Shown here: piece by piece, positions 1-9,695 of the stretch | Layout: each line of letters starts with the position of its first letter | How positions within the stretch are numbered: position 1 is the stretch's first letter | NCBI RefSeq assembly: GCF_037935975.1 | Contig: NZ_CP149817.1 | Span: forward strand, 496,001-560,000 | DNA length: 64,000 nt | Origin: Teredinibacter turnerae | GTDB lineage: Bacteria > Pseudomonadota > Gammaproteobacteria > Pseudomonadales > Cellvibrionaceae | Direction: 5' to 3' | Program-made: the position numbers and the translations under genes | The notes under the pieces: model-generated | Seen by the model: only the letters and a program-made list of their open reading frames with translations | What the model was told of the DNA's origin: nothing | The model's database searches: none

Positions 1-378
1 GAATGCCTGCGCCTGAAAATTTTAGAACAGGTTTCGCATGCGCGCACGCCGAATGGAAAATTAAAGTCAGTTTTTGATTGGTATGATGATTGGTTTAGCT
101 CGGCGACCTTTTATGGCTGTATGTTTATTAAAGCGTCAGAAGAGTTCCCGGATTCGCAAAACACCCTGAAAAAAGTTGCGACGACATATCGCATATGGCT
201 CGCAGGATTACTTGAAGGGATTTTACGAGAGTTGGGTGCGAGAAATGCGAAAAAGCTTTCTGTGCTAACAGTAACGCTGTTGGATGGACTTACCGTCAGC
301 TCAAATATGTATGTGGGTGATCAACGTCCAAGCACGAAAGAAGCGTTCAAATACGTTAAGTCTTTGATAGCGGCTTAA
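1..378 (+). CDS. TetR/AcrR-family regulator, C-terminal part (5' end outside window)
   Basis: The frame is open from the first base, so the gene starts upstream of the window; the ATG at 121 is internal. The visible 125 codons match the C-terminal ligand-binding and dimerisation half of TetR/AcrR regulators: an aromatic W-Y-D-D-W-F stretch, then G-C-M-F-I-K-A-S-E-E-F-P-D, the usual signature of the TetR_C domain. The N-terminal helix-turn-helix is not visible, so the operator and ligand cannot be inferred. The gene converges on the TonB-dependent receptor downstream, so it need not regulate it. Family assignment is confident; regulatory target unknown. Confidence 0.8.
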   Translation, partial: ECLRLKILEQVSHARTPNGKLKSVFDWYDDWFSSATFYGCMFIKASEEFPDSQNTLKKVATTYRIWLAGLLEGILRELGARNAKKLSVLTVTLLDGLTVSSNMYVGDQRPSTKEAFKYVKSLIAA

Positions 379-685
379 TTAACAATTTCTATTAGAGGTG
401 GGCAGTAGTTAGGCCCACCAATTTATAATGTTGTGTATTCGCTTTTGTATACATAATTATTTCGGTCATTATCTGCCATACTTGTCGCACTTGGTGCTTG
501 AAACTCCCCTCATTTTCGTACCCTCCTAAATACTGCCGCTGTTTGACTCCGTAGCCGATGATTCATGTATGTTGATGGTTGGCAGCCGAAACTGTTTGAT
601 GTGTTTATTCCGCGGCTTCCCGTGCACCTGTTCATTGGAATTACTACATCGGGATTTGGACTTTTTGTAAACCTCAATAAATAAA

Positions 686-744
686 AACCCCGGCGGGGCC
701 GGGGTTGGTTCAATTGAGATAGAGGGGCTGTATTACGCCCCTCT
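686..744 (-). terminator. Tandem hairpins, terminator of the receptor gene
   Basis: Two stem-loops follow the receptor gene on its transcribed (minus) strand. The first (721-744) has an 8-bp stem ending in a run of G/C. The second (686-706) is a GC-rich 9-bp stem followed on the minus strand by five T residues, a classic rho-independent terminator. The rest of 379-772 holds no credible gene. Confidence 0.7.
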
Positions 745-772
745 TCAGCGACTAGTCACTTGGGGCAAAAAC

Positions 773-3700
773 CTAGAAGCTGTAACGAACTCCCAATTGA
801 TAGCGAGGAGACAGTTCTTCCAGGAAGTAAGTCATGTGCTCTGAGCGCTGGTACCAACGAACGTTTTCACCAGTCAGGTTGAGACCTTCGAAGAACACAC
901 TCAAACCTTCCATAATGTCGTAAGACGCGTTCATATCCCACTGCGCGTACTCGTCAACATACACCGGGTTGTTGGAGCCACCCTGGTTGGTTTGGCGCAA
1001 GAAGCTATCACGCCAGTTATAGGCAATCCGCATCTGGAACCCATATTTCTCATAGATACCTACGATGTTCATGGTGTCGCTGAGGCCCAACAGGGCGAAC
1101 TGTTGCTCGCTTGGCAGCGCTAAATCATCGAAGCTGACATCGCCGTTAACCGTGGTGTAGTTCGCTTGAATACCGAAACCAGACTCACCGAAGAAGTGTT
1201 GCACCGCCCATTCAGAACCGTAGATGCGGGCCTCTTTGTTGTTAATGGGGTAAGAGGTTTGCCATTGGGCTTCTGGGTCTGCGGAATATCGGGGGTGTTC
1301 GCTGTCAGTCATCAGACCATTGACGTCGTATTTACTTTCTACCCAGGTTAACCAGTTCGCAACAACAGGATTGCCGTTGTCATCGAGCACGTCATTGCCG
1401 TTGGCATCGACAGGGGTAAACTCCTCTAGGTTATTTGGTACGAAGTTATCTGGGTTGGAACACTCCGCCTGCAGTTGTGTTATTTCTGCACCGCTGTAGC
1501 CTGCCATATAGTCCGTGTCATAGGTGGCACAGACGGCCGCGGCAAACAGCTGGTTCGCGTCCGGATCGTCATAGCCGAGCCCGGCGAGATTGGCATAGAC
1601 TGCACTCATGCGTGAGTTTTCCCCGCCGACTGCGCTGGCGTCTACCATGCCATAGTGCGTTTCAACAGCTTGCCCGGTACCGATAAAATTATTTACCCGT
1701 TTTTCAAACAGACCGACAGATGCGTAGCTGCCTTCGTTGTAATACCACTCAAAAGACAGGTCGAGGTTTTTCGAATCCAGCGGCATCAGCTCGGGGTTGT
1801 TTCGGTTTGCCGAAGGTTGAGCTCCGCGATAACCCGTAGGGTCAGTTTGCTGGAAGTTGCTGGCACCTGCGTAAAGGTTGCCGTAGTTGGCGCGCGCGAT
1901 AGTGTTACTGAAGGAGAATCGCCCGACCAGGTTGTCTAACAGTTCGATGTCGAAGTCGAAACTTGGCATCATATTGTTGTATTGGTGATCTATCGCTATA
2001 GGGACTTTGTCTCCGGGTGCATATTCTGTAATTTGGAAGTCGTTGTTACCTTGCCACACGCGATAAAGCGGACGCCGCAGTAGCGCGGTAGACGTGAGAT
2101 CGGTTTCTTCGTAACGCAAACCTGCCAGAATATGGAATGGCATATCTGCCAGTTCGCCTTCCAGCGTGAGCTGTACAAACAAGCCTGTGACAGTTTCCTC
2201 TACGCGGTTATCTTGAGTGAAGTTCGGGTCGATTGCGCAAATCCAGTCCTGTTGCTCCTGAGTTCCGTTAACACCGTAGAGCGCTTCAGTTTGGCGGCAG
2301 AGGTCGACCATATCGTTGGCACGAATACCGGAAGTAAACGAGCCGTCCATGTCGTAATCATCGTACTGATCGGCGAAGTTGAACGTGGAGAAGGTACCAT
2401 CCGCAAATTCACCGGGGTAACTCACGTTCCAGTTGCCAAGGCTAACCTGGCGAGTGGATGCCTGTTGCACCATTTCGGTGTTGGTGTGGTCAATGCCGAA
2501 ATCGATAGCGCCGTTGCCAAAGTCGAACGAGCCGTCGAACTGGACTTGAGTTATATCCATGGTTTGCGCGGCGTAGAACACACGGCCTTGCGCACTACCC
2601 GCGTCTTTTTCATCCAGCACGCCAGGTGTGCCCGGGGTATTTGAATCCTCCAGCACAAAGCTGGCGACGGGCAGGTCGCCGCTGAAGTCATAGGTGTAGG
2701 CGGCGGATACAGGCGTACCGATCGATATTGCGATTTCACCTGCGTCCCCAGGGCCGGTGGGCATGTTCTCCATACTGGAGTCGTGCACGTCGAGCGCGAG
2801 TTTGAGGCTGTCGTTGGCTTGCCACTCGATATTAAACCCGACCGAATCCAGCTTGTTGGTTTGTTCGCGCAGCTGCTGTTCGTACCCCACGTCTTTATTT
2901 GAGGGTGAGTGCGTTTCCTGAATGAGTATCGGCGTTGCGACGGCGCTATCATCGAAATCTACGCGAGTGATTGAATTGCCGTTGGCGAGCCATTGTGACC
3001 ATTCGCCGCGATGCTCCCACAAATGATTTTCCGCGTAGACATAATCCAGGGTTGTTTCAATGCTGTCGGTTGGTGCCCATTGCAGTGTCAGCTGCGCATT
3101 GGTACGTTCGCGTTCTTTATCAGAGTATGCCCAGCGGAAGTCGTTCGGGCGTGCGAAAAGTTGTCCATCTTCGGGTTCGTTGTTAATAACCGCGTTTGGC
3201 GCAAAACCATAGAGTGGGGGACTTTCGTGATCCCACTGTGCGATATTCCAGTTGTTAGCCGCAGCACCTGCAGAACCGTAATCCCGTTCCTGGTAGCTCG
3301 CGGCGGCTGACACACCAAAGGTACCGTCGCTCCAACTCATTAAGCCGGATAGCTCTGGCGTAAAGTCATCACCAATGCGCACACTGGTATCGTGTACGGC
3401 CTTGCCTGCGATGGTGTACGACAGCCCTTCTTTGTCCAGTGGGCGAGTTGTATTGATATTAACCGTTGCGCCGATACCACCGGATGCCACAGTCGCACGG
3501 CCTGTTTTATACACCTGCACACCTGCGACACTCTCGGAGGCGAGGTTGGCGAAGTCGAAAGCACGGGTTGCTCCACCAAAGGTACCGCCTGCACCACTGC
3601 CGCCGCCATAAGTGAAACCGGCTGGCATGGTGCGACCGTTCAAGGTCACCATATTGAATTCTGCACCGAAGCCGCGAACGGTAATTTGTGAACCCTCACC

Positions 3701-3964
3701 GTTTACCCGGTCGATGGATACACCGGTGATACGCTGTAACGATTCCGCGAGGTTTGTATCCGGGAATTTACCGATATCTTCTGCGGAAATTGCGTCGACA
3801 ACACCCGCGGAGGATCGCTTGATATCCATCGCCTGCTCTAAACTGGCACGAATACCAGTGACGAGCACTTCCTCGATGTTTTCATTTTGCGCAAACGTCG
3901 GCATGGTAGCTGAGGCTGCCAAAACACCGACTATTGCAGTCGATAGTTTGCTTCTCATAAACAT
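773..3964 (-). CDS. TonB-dependent outer-membrane receptor
   Basis: Predicted outer-membrane active transporter of 1,063 residues, of the large receptor class common in Xanthomonas, Caulobacter and marine polysaccharide degraders. Residues 1-25 form a signal peptide ending in A-Q. A TonB-box-like stretch (E-E-V-L-V-T-G) is followed by the plug domain (about 45-175, with D-A-I-S-A-E-D-I-G-K-F-P-D and the R-I-T-G-V-S-I-D-R motif). A long beta-barrel follows and ends in an aromatic residue (R-Y-S-F), as needed for outer-membrane insertion. An AGGAG lies 11 bases before the chosen ATG; Met3 is a possible alternative. Substrates for this class are often plant or algal oligosaccharides, but nothing next to it identifies one. 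It appears to be a single-gene unit ending at the hairpins at 686-744. Confidence 0.92.
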   Translation of the reverse strand: MFMRSKLSTAIVGVLAASATMPTFAQNENIEEVLVTGIRASLEQAMDIKRSSAGVVDAISAEDIGKFPDTNLAESLQRITGVSIDRVNGEGSQITVRGFGAEFNMVTLNGRTMPAGFTYGGGSGAGGTFGGATRAFDFANLASESVAGVQVYKTGRATVASGGIGATVNINTTRPLDKEGLSYTIAGKAVHDTSVRIGDDFTPELSGLMSWSDGTFGVSAAASYQERDYGSAGAAANNWNIAQWDHESPPLYGFAPNAVINNEPEDGQLFARPNDFRWAYSDKERERTNAQLTLQWAPTDSIETTLDYVYAENHLWEHRGEWSQWLANGNSITRVDFDDSAVATPILIQETHSPSNKDVGYEQQLREQTNKLDSVGFNIEWQANDSLKLALDVHDSSMENMPTGPGDAGEIAISIGTPVSAAYTYDFSGDLPVASFVLEDSNTPGTPGVLDEKDAGSAQGRVFYAAQTMDITQVQFDGSFDFGNGAIDFGIDHTNTEMVQQASTRQVSLGNWNVSYPGEFADGTFSTFNFADQYDDYDMDGSFTSGIRANDMVDLCRQTEALYGVNGTQEQQDWICAIDPNFTQDNRVEETVTGLFVQLTLEGELADMPFHILAGLRYEETDLTSTALLRRPLYRVWQGNNDFQITEYAPGDKVPIAIDHQYNNMMPSFDFDIELLDNLVGRFSFSNTIARANYGNLYAGASNFQQTDPTGYRGAQPSANRNNPELMPLDSKNLDLSFEWYYNEGSYASVGLFEKRVNNFIGTGQAVETHYGMVDASAVGGENSRMSAVYANLAGLGYDDPDANQLFAAAVCATYDTDYMAGYSGAEITQLQAECSNPDNFVPNNLEEFTPVDANGNDVLDDNGNPVVANWLTWVESKYDVNGLMTDSEHPRYSADPEAQWQTSYPINNKEARIYGSEWAVQHFFGESGFGIQANYTTVNGDVSFDDLALPSEQQFALLGLSDTMNIVGIYEKYGFQMRIAYNWRDSFLRQTNQGGSNNPVYVDEYAQWDMNASYDIMEGLSVFFEGLNLTGENVRWYQRSEHMTYFLEELSPRYQLGVRYSF

Positions 3965-4726
3965 AGTGACTCTTACTCCTCGGTTGAGATAAAAAACGCT
4001 TTTTATTGTTGTTCCTGTTTTCGTTGCCGCGTATGGCTGTCGGCCGCTTTTTTGGAGCGAAAGAAGCCCCAGCAGTGTTCTGTAGAAAACTGCTGAAATA
4101 ATTAAACGGTATCTGTCGGTGCTTATTTGTATTTAAGGGTAAATAGTGCGCAGTGAATGTTTGCGGTTATATTTTTATTGATCGCTTTACAAACACACTT
4201 TGTAGCGCTGTTGCGTTTCCCTGCATTCGTTCTTATGTCGCAGCATCTTAATAAATAAGAACTTAGCGCAGCAATAAACGAAGAACGAATTCGGTGGCAT
4301 ACAGAAATGGGCATGCATCAGCTGGATTTATGGCTTTAGAGGAGATCAACCCGTTAGCTTCAGGTGTGTGAAGAAAATAAAATAAGGTGTTACTTTGGTA
4401 CTCAGATTAAGCGGCTAAACCAACGCATATTCCCACTGAGTATTGATCGACATAAAACAGAAAAATGCGTTGCTCCCGGCGAGGCGTTCGTTATTTATGT
4501 GCCGAAGCATAGCGGCCAGCAGCCGCAAAAAATTTGTGGGGGCGCGTTTTATCCGCCGGGTAGCGAGTGGTGAAAACCGAGGATACCGCGGTGGAAATGT
4601 GGTTAAAGGTTGGCAGGTTGAGTTGTCGGCGATAATTTCGCCGACTATCGGTAACACTCTTGGCCAGGCTTGCAAAAAGTGTTACCGGGATTGGGGTGCA
4701 TTAATTATCTAAAAAAAGAGTATTTT
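3965..4726. other. Intergenic region, 762 bases, no gene seen
   Basis: This stretch separates the receptor from the SYLF gene and must hold the receptor promoter near 3965-4100. Short open frames occur on both strands, but none has a ribosome-binding site or recognisable protein features. I see no RNA gene or repeat. Confidence 0.5.
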
Positions 4727-5293
4727 TTAGTAAGCGTCGAAAGTGAACTTTTGACCACCCACGGATGCTTCGTACATTAATCCGCCTTTCGCATAGGTGA
4801 ATATCGCCATTCCGTTTACGTATTCCGATACCTGTTTACCCGCATCGGCCTTGCCTGTTGCGCCGGCTGCATTACCGGTGGTGCCAGTTTGTGCGTTGGC
4901 GGATGCCGTTATTGCAACGGCGGTGGCTTGGGCGCCGAACTCAAATTTGCCACTGGTAAAGCGGTTATAGGCGTGCTTGTCCTGGAAAAAAATGATTTGG
5001 CTAAACGCCTGGCCGCCCATCTGCAGGCCAATAGTGAGCTGGGTCATACTGGTATCGCCCGTCGCCTGACCGTTGCGAAACACCTTGCCTTTACCGTGGG
5101 CGCCGCCAACACCAAAGCCGCCTTTGCCGATTGTGGGGAAGAGTGCATAGCCGTATGCGTTGGTTAAAAATTTTTGCACGGCAGGAGACTCTTTAAACGT
5201 TGTAAGTGATTCGCTGTAACTATCGGCAAGGCTGGATTGAGCCGCGCCAAGCAACAGTGAAAATGCGAGTAGACGGGTGAATAAAGCTTTCAT
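4727..5293 (-). CDS. SYLF/YSC84-domain exported protein
   Basis: A 188-residue exported protein with a signal peptide (residues 1-24, M-K-A-L-F-T-R-L then a hydrophobic core, cleavage after S-L-A). The mature part matches the SYLF (Ysc84, lipid-binding) family: K-F-L-T-N-A-Y-G-Y-A-L-F-P-T-I-G-K-G-G-F-G-V-G-G-A and, near the end, G-L-M-Y-E-A-S-V-G-G-Q-K-F. In eukaryotes this domain binds phosphoinositides; bacterial members are periplasmic or membrane-associated and poorly understood. A low-complexity Ala/Thr/Gly insert lies near residues 130-150. The start at 5293 is chosen because GAGGGA lies 6 bases upstream; a longer frame to 5347 lacks both a site and a sensible signal peptide. Confidence 0.8.
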   Translation of the reverse strand: MKALFTRLLAFSLLLGAAQSSLADSYSESLTTFKESPAVQKFLTNAYGYALFPTIGKGGFGVGGAHGKGKVFRNGQATGDTSMTQLTIGLQMGGQAFSQIIFFQDKHAYNRFTSGKFEFGAQATAVAITASANAQTGTTGNAAGATGKADAGKQVSEYVNGMAIFTYAKGGLMYEASVGGQKFTFDAY

Positions 5294-5451
5294 AAATTCC
5301 CTCAATGGTAATTCGACCGCAGTGCGATCGCCGTTATAATTTTGCACTTCGCCAGCTGTTGTACGAAATGACTGTCGTATAAAAACTGGCCCGCGTTGTA
5401 TTTCGCTTGCTCGAAAATTCGCGGTGGCGAAAGTGAAACGATGTAACAGGC

Positions 5452-7044
5452 TTAACGACTGCTATGGTGTTGCCGCGCGCTGCTCGAGCGACGAGCTGAT
5501 TCCGCTCGCCGTGAATTGTGACTGCTGTTACGCGCTGTTGCATCTCGTCGGTAAGAGCTGTGTGATGTGGTTTGCGTTCCTCGTCCGCCTCTGTGCTCCT
5601 GTCGATTGGACAACTGCGATGACTGATTGTTGCGACTAACCCTTGAGTCGTTGCGGGCACGGTCTTGCACCTGTGACTGTTGTTGGTTGCGCGCTGCGCT
5701 GGTGGTGGATCGATGGCTCTGGTAACGGGAGACAGTGTTGTGGTGTTTGTTATCGCGCTCAGGGCTGTTGGTGCGCTCAGGGCTGTTGATACGCTCAGGG
5801 CTGTTGATACGCTCAGGGCTGTTGGTGCGCTCAGGGCTGCTAATACGCTTGCGGAGCTTGTCGGCGTCGGGGCGCTTTGCGAGTTCTCGGTTTACTCTTT
5901 CGCGGTTGGAATCGCGGTCAGGGCTGTTTTTTCGCTCAGGGCTGTTTGCTCGCTCATGGCTGCTTGTTCGCTCATGGCTGTTCTTCCGCTCAGGGCTGCT
6001 TGTTCGCTCAGGGCTGCTCCGCTCAGGGCTATTTACTCGCTCAGGGCTGCTGCTGCGTTCGTGGCGGTTCTGGTAGGTGGTCTGGCTGCGGCGCATCTTG
6101 TTTAACACCGCTTCATGGCGTTGCCGCGCTGGTTGTTGGTCGTGGATGCGGTTCATGTGTTCGCGTTGATAACGCGCGATTCTGTGCGATGGAATACTGT
6201 GATTTCCCGCATAGCGTTTGGCGACAGAGCGAGAGTGGTAGCTTACTCCCCGGCGGTGCTGCGGGTTGTGATGCCAGCGGTGGCTGTTGCGGTGGACAAC
6301 CAGGCGGCGATGACCCTCGTAGTAGCTGCGATGGGTGTGGCGCACTACCACTACCTGGCGGTGGTGCCAGTGGAAGCCGCCAAAATAAAAACTGTGGCCC
6401 AGGAAAAATCCCGGCGCCCAAAAAAACAGGCCGACCTGGTGAGCGTGATGGCGGTGGGGGTTTAGCCAAACATGTGGGGGATAAACCGGCCACCACCACG
6501 GGCCGTAAACAACCCGGGTGTCGTAATAAGGAACGTAAACAACCTCACGTTGTACAGGTTCGATAATAATGTCGCCCTGGTCGCGGGATACTGACTGGTA
6601 GTCGTTGGTGGTGAGATTACCTTCGTCGTAGGCGCGCTGGCGAAGCCACTGAATACTTTCAAGCACCTGCGATTCATCCTGCAAAAACGCGTCGCCTAAT
6701 TGCTCCGTCCAGGATAAATCCTCACTCATGCGTGCGAGGATTTCGGGAATGGGGGTGAGCGCCTGGACGCTTGGGTCCCAGTTTTTGGTAGCAGCTTGAT
6801 TAAGAATCTCGGCGCGGTCTGCGTTTTTCTGATTCCTTGCCCAACGTTCTGCGTCGACCACTTCCAGCGGATAAGTTGCCGCAATGAGTACGTGGGACAG
6901 TACTGTGTCCGGGTACAAGGCGATAGGGGCGAGCAGGGCATCCAGCTCGCCGTCGCTAAAGGTATAGTCGTCGTCTTCGCTGAGCGCACGCATAGCGCTG
7001 AAGCTCACTAACAGCGCCAGCATTAAGGTGATGAGTGGTTTCAT
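5452..7044 (-). CDS. DUF3300-family exported protein with SPER-repeat tail
   Basis: A 530-residue exported protein. Residues 1-22 are a signal peptide. Residues 30-190 match the DUF3300 domain: L-L-A-P-I-A-L-Y-P-D-T-V-L, A-T-Y-P-L-E-V-V and Y-V-P-Y-Y-D-T-R-V-V-Y-G. A W/H/Y-rich segment (about 195-260) is followed by a highly basic His/Arg region, and the last third carries degenerate tandem Ser-Pro-Glu-Arg units. The function of DUF3300 proteins is unknown; they are secreted and often sit beside other envelope proteins, as here beside the SYLF gene. The very basic tail suggests binding to polyanions (lipopolysaccharide, DNA or peptidoglycan), which is inference only. Confidence 0.8.
   Translation of the reverse strand: MKPLITLMLALLVSFSAMRALSEDDDYTFSDGELDALLAPIALYPDTVLSHVLIAATYPLEVVDAERWARNQKNADRAEILNQAATKNWDPSVQALTPIPEILARMSEDLSWTEQLGDAFLQDESQVLESIQWLRQRAYDEGNLTTNDYQSVSRDQGDIIIEPVQREVVYVPYYDTRVVYGPWWWPVYPPHVWLNPHRHHAHQVGLFFWAPGFFLGHSFYFGGFHWHHRQVVVVRHTHRSYYEGHRRLVVHRNSHRWHHNPQHRRGVSYHSRSVAKRYAGNHSIPSHRIARYQREHMNRIHDQQPARQRHEAVLNKMRRSQTTYQNRHERSSSPERVNSPERSSPERTSSPERKNSHERTSSHERANSPERKNSPDRDSNRERVNRELAKRPDADKLRKRISSPERTNSPERINSPERINSPERTNSPERDNKHHNTVSRYQSHRSTTSAARNQQQSQVQDRARNDSRVSRNNQSSQLSNRQEHRGGRGTQTTSHSSYRRDATARNSSHNSRRAESARRSSSARQHHSSR
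5745..6060 (-). repeat. Degenerate SPER-coding tandem repeat
   Basis: A run of about fifteen 15-18-bp units, each encoding variants of N-S-P-E-R or S-S-P-E-R (some S-H-E-R or S-P-D-R), inside the DUF3300 gene. It is split by a short non-repeat segment around residues 398-412. Such repeats expand and contract by slippage. Confidence 0.75.
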
Positions 7045-7183
7045 AGGTTGGCTCCCGTTGCGCGAGCCCAGAGCCCGCTTTTCGGTAGTCAGTGAAGCAT
7101 AGTCAACCTTAACTAAAGCTGAATACTGATGCGGTCCGTATTCCTGTGGGTCAACATGTCACAACATCAGCATCTCACTACCA

Positions 7184-7744
7184 TTAGAATTCAACGACGA
7201 AGGCGCCGCGCAGTTCGCCCAGTTCGTAACCAGTGGCACGATCGTCAGGGTAAAAAGCTTTTAACCTGGCTGCGACATCCGGTGCGAGATCACTGCCGTG
7301 ACAGGTCAGGCATAAGGGCTGTATGCGTATTGCCGAGTAATAGCGTGACCGACCACCCGCCGACTGTACTGTTCGGGTTGGTTTGGCGGTGGCATCCTGT
7401 TTAATTGCCGTAGCAAAGTCTGCGAGAACCTGTTTATCCAGCGCGTCCGGTGTTGCGTCCGGGTTGCGCGTGCGTTCGCTGATTCGGCGCACGGTTACGC
7501 CCATATCCTTGCTTAGTTGTGCTGCAATTTCCGGCGCGCGCGCATGGCAAACGTCGACGGCACTGGCCGGGCCTTTTGCCTGGATCGCGCTTTTGAGTTC
7601 GCGACCAAGCGATTGTTGAAAGGTTGCCACGGCATCCGCAGGCTTAAATGCCTCTGCGGCGGCCGGCCCGGACAGCATACAACTCGCTGCGAGTACAATC
7701 GCTGTGCTAACACGTGATTTCGGGGTAAAAGACATCTTGAACAT
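7184..7744 (-). CDS. DUF3365 c-type haem protein
   Basis: A 186-residue exported protein: signal peptide (about residues 1-31, ending A-A-A-E-A), then a DUF3365/Tll0287-like domain and a single c-type haem site C-L-T-C-H-G near the C-terminus. The N-S-P-type motifs of the family are replaced by R-I-S-E-R-T-R-N-P-D-A-T-P-D. Proteins of this family are periplasmic haem sensors or small electron carriers, often the sensor part of histidine kinases; here the domain stands alone. The start at 7744 has AAGGAG 7 bases upstream; the longer frame to 7825 has neither site nor signal peptide. It shares a 124-base intergenic region with the divergent cupin gene. Confidence 0.82.
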   Translation of the reverse strand: MFKMSFTPKSRVSTAIVLAASCMLSGPAAAEAFKPADAVATFQQSLGRELKSAIQAKGPASAVDVCHARAPEIAAQLSKDMGVTVRRISERTRNPDATPDALDKQVLADFATAIKQDATAKPTRTVQSAGGRSRYYSAIRIQPLCLTCHGSDLAPDVAARLKAFYPDDRATGYELGELRGAFVVEF

Positions 7745-7868
7745 AGGTTCTCCTTGATGGCGGTAGGTCGGAATTTTTATATAAGCATACGCTAATTTAC
7801 GTTTGGTGCCGATCTTTACCCGCATTTACGTAAAATTCCTAACAACTATCCCTGGAGCGTGTGTCACT

Positions 7869-8228
7869 GTGGAATTATTGACAAACCTGGCTGTAAAAAA
7901 TGTCTTGGCAGATGTGCCAACCCCTCTGCCCTATGAAGTTTTTCAAGACCTGATTCGCAGTGAAAACCTGCGTGTAGAGCGCATATTATCGCGCGGACAC
8001 CGTTCTCCAGCGGATGGCTGGTACGATCAGGACGAAAATGAATGGGTGCTGGTATTGCAAGGTTCTGCGCGGCTTGCTTTTTGCACTGGCTCTGACGAAA
8101 CCATCGAGCGCAGTATCAGTTTGCAAGTTGGCGACAGCCTGTTGATACCCGCTCACCAGAAACACCGCGTTAGTTGGACGGACCCAAACGAAACAACAAT
8201 ATGGCTGGCCATTTTTTACCGCGCTTAA
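7869..8228 (+). CDS. Small cupin-domain protein
   Basis: A single-domain cupin of 119 residues. The strand pattern is clear: W-V-L-V-L-Q-G-S-A-R-L, then V-G-D-S-L-L-I-P-A-H-Q-K-H-R-V-S-W-T. The second motif has the P-x(4)-H-R order of cupin metal sites, and the first has E-W-V-L-V-L-Q-G, so a metal centre is plausible. Similar proteins are often annotated as phosphoribosylaminoimidazole-carboxylase-like or cupin 2 proteins, without a known substrate. I chose the GTG at 7869 with GGAG 11 bases upstream; the ATG at 7803 would add a non-conserved extension overlapping the divergent promoter. It ends 9 bases before selO and is probably co-transcribed with it. Confidence 0.78.
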   Translation: MELLTNLAVKNVLADVPTPLPYEVFQDLIRSENLRVERILSRGHRSPADGWYDQDENEWVLVLQGSARLAFCTGSDETIERSISLQVGDSLLIPAHQKHRVSWTDPNETTIWLAIFYRA

Positions 8229-8237
8229 AGGCACTGT

Positions 8238-9695
8238 ATGCAAATTTCCAATAGTTACCTGCAGTTGGGCGATGATTTCTATTTGCCCTCTACGCCCCGT
8301 CAACCGAGTAACCCCCAATTATTTCTCTGGAACCAGGGCCTGGCAGAATCACTGGGTGTGGCCGATTTTCTGGCCCAGGAGCAGGAAGACCCGGCGGGGT
8401 TTTTCAGTGGCGGGCGTTTGTTGCCGAACTCCAAACCGGTCGCGCTCGCTTACGCAGGGCATCAGTTCGGCCACTTTAATCCGCGCCTGGGCGATGGCCG
8501 CGCGCATCTGCTCGGTGAACTGCGTGGCGATACCGATATGGTATTCGACGTACAACTGAAAGGCTCTGGCGCAACCCCCTTTTCACGCGGCGGAGACGGT
8601 TTGTGCGGGCTGGGCCCGGCGGTTCGCGAGTTTATTATGAGTGAAGCCATGGCTGCGCTCGGCGTACCCACATCTCGCACCTTGGCTGTCGTGACGACTG
8701 GCGATGATGTCTACCGGGGCGATGCCGTCCCTGGCGCCGTGGTGTGCCGGGTGGCTGCGAGCCATTTACGGGTAGGGACATTCGAGTACTTTTATGCCCA
8801 GGGTAACAAAGATGCTATCGAGCGCTTGTGCGACTATGCGATCTCGCGTCATTTCCCCGAGTTGGCCAGCAGCGAAGGGCCGGAAAAATACAGCGGCTTT
8901 TTGCGCGCGGTGTTCAGCCGACAAGTAGAGCTGGTGTGCGAATGGTTGCGGGTTGGCTTCGTGCATGGGGTCATGAACACGGACAACACCACTATTTCTG
9001 GTGAGACCATCGACTACGGCCCCTGCGCGATGATCAGCACCTATAATCCGAATACCGTGTTCAGTTCAATCGATGCCATGGGGCGATATCGGTTTGGCCA
9101 CCAACCGTCAATCGCACACTGGAATATGGCGCGCTTGACCGAATGCTTTTTGCCATTGCTGGATCAGGATTCAAAACAGGCTACCGCAATAGGAGAGAGC
9201 CTGCTCGGGGAGTTTCCGCAGAACTTCGAGCAGCGGTATCACCACATGCTGGCCAGTAAAACCGGCGTCCGGCTGCAGGGCGACAGTGACAAAAAACTGT
9301 GTGAGGATTTTCTCCAGCTATTGCGCAAACAGGGGCTGGACTACACCAACAGTTTCGACTCACTCACCCGTTCGCTAATTGACCCTCAGCATGAGGATCG
9401 TTGTGCCAGCCAGTGGCCGGAATGGTACCAAGCCTGGTCAGCCCGCATTGAACAGCAAGGCCGCCCACGAGAAGTGGTGGCGGAAGGCATGCGCCGCCAT
9501 AACCCGGTGGTTATTCCTCGCAATCACCATATGGAAGCGGTTATCGACGAGTGCATTAAAAATGGCTCACCGGATGCTGCGAAAAGTTGGCTGAAAGTGT
9601 TGCGCCGCCCCTATCAAGATTTACCGACTACCCCCAATTACCAAGACCCCCCCGCCGATGGCGACCGCAGTTATCAAACCTTCTGCGGAACCTAG
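8238..9695 (+). CDS. selO: Protein adenylyltransferase SelO
   Basis: A 485-residue member of the SelO/YdiU pseudokinase family, which transfers AMP from ATP to Ser/Thr/Tyr of target proteins and is linked to redox stress. Seen here: the N-terminal A-Y-A-G-H-Q-F-G-H-F-N-P-R-L-G-D-G-R-A motif, D-V-Q-L-K-G-S-G-A-T-P-F-S-R-G-G-D-G, R-E-F-I-M-S-E-A-M-A-A-L-G-V-P-T-S-R, the metal-binding N-T-D-N-T segment and D-Y-G-P-C-A. Length is normal (E. coli about 478). The protein ends F-C-G-T; the near-terminal Cys matches the position of Cys or selenocysteine in other SelO proteins. It follows the cupin gene by 9 bases. Confidence 0.95.
   Translation: MQISNSYLQLGDDFYLPSTPRQPSNPQLFLWNQGLAESLGVADFLAQEQEDPAGFFSGGRLLPNSKPVALAYAGHQFGHFNPRLGDGRAHLLGELRGDTDMVFDVQLKGSGATPFSRGGDGLCGLGPAVREFIMSEAMAALGVPTSRTLAVVTTGDDVYRGDAVPGAVVCRVAASHLRVGTFEYFYAQGNKDAIERLCDYAISRHFPELASSEGPEKYSGFLRAVFSRQVELVCEWLRVGFVHGVMNTDNTTISGETIDYGPCAMISTYNPNTVFSSIDAMGRYRFGHQPSIAHWNMARLTECFLPLLDQDSKQATAIGESLLGEFPQNFEQRYHHMLASKTGVRLQGDSDKKLCEDFLQLLRKQGLDYTNSFDSLTRSLIDPQHEDRCASQWPEWYQAWSARIEQQGRPREVVAEGMRRHNPVVIPRNHHMEAVIDECIKNGSPDAAKSWLKVLRRPYQDLPTTPNYQDPPADGDRSYQTFCGT

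Noticed and set aside
4123..4712. Short frames between the receptor and SYLF genes
   Set aside because: Several overlapping frames on both strands, none with a site or protein-like features.
5680..6566. Long plus-strand frames opposite the DUF3300 gene
   Set aside because: They are antisense shadows of the repetitive S-P-E-R coding region, with low-complexity products (R-S-G-L-L repeats) and no ribosome-binding sites.
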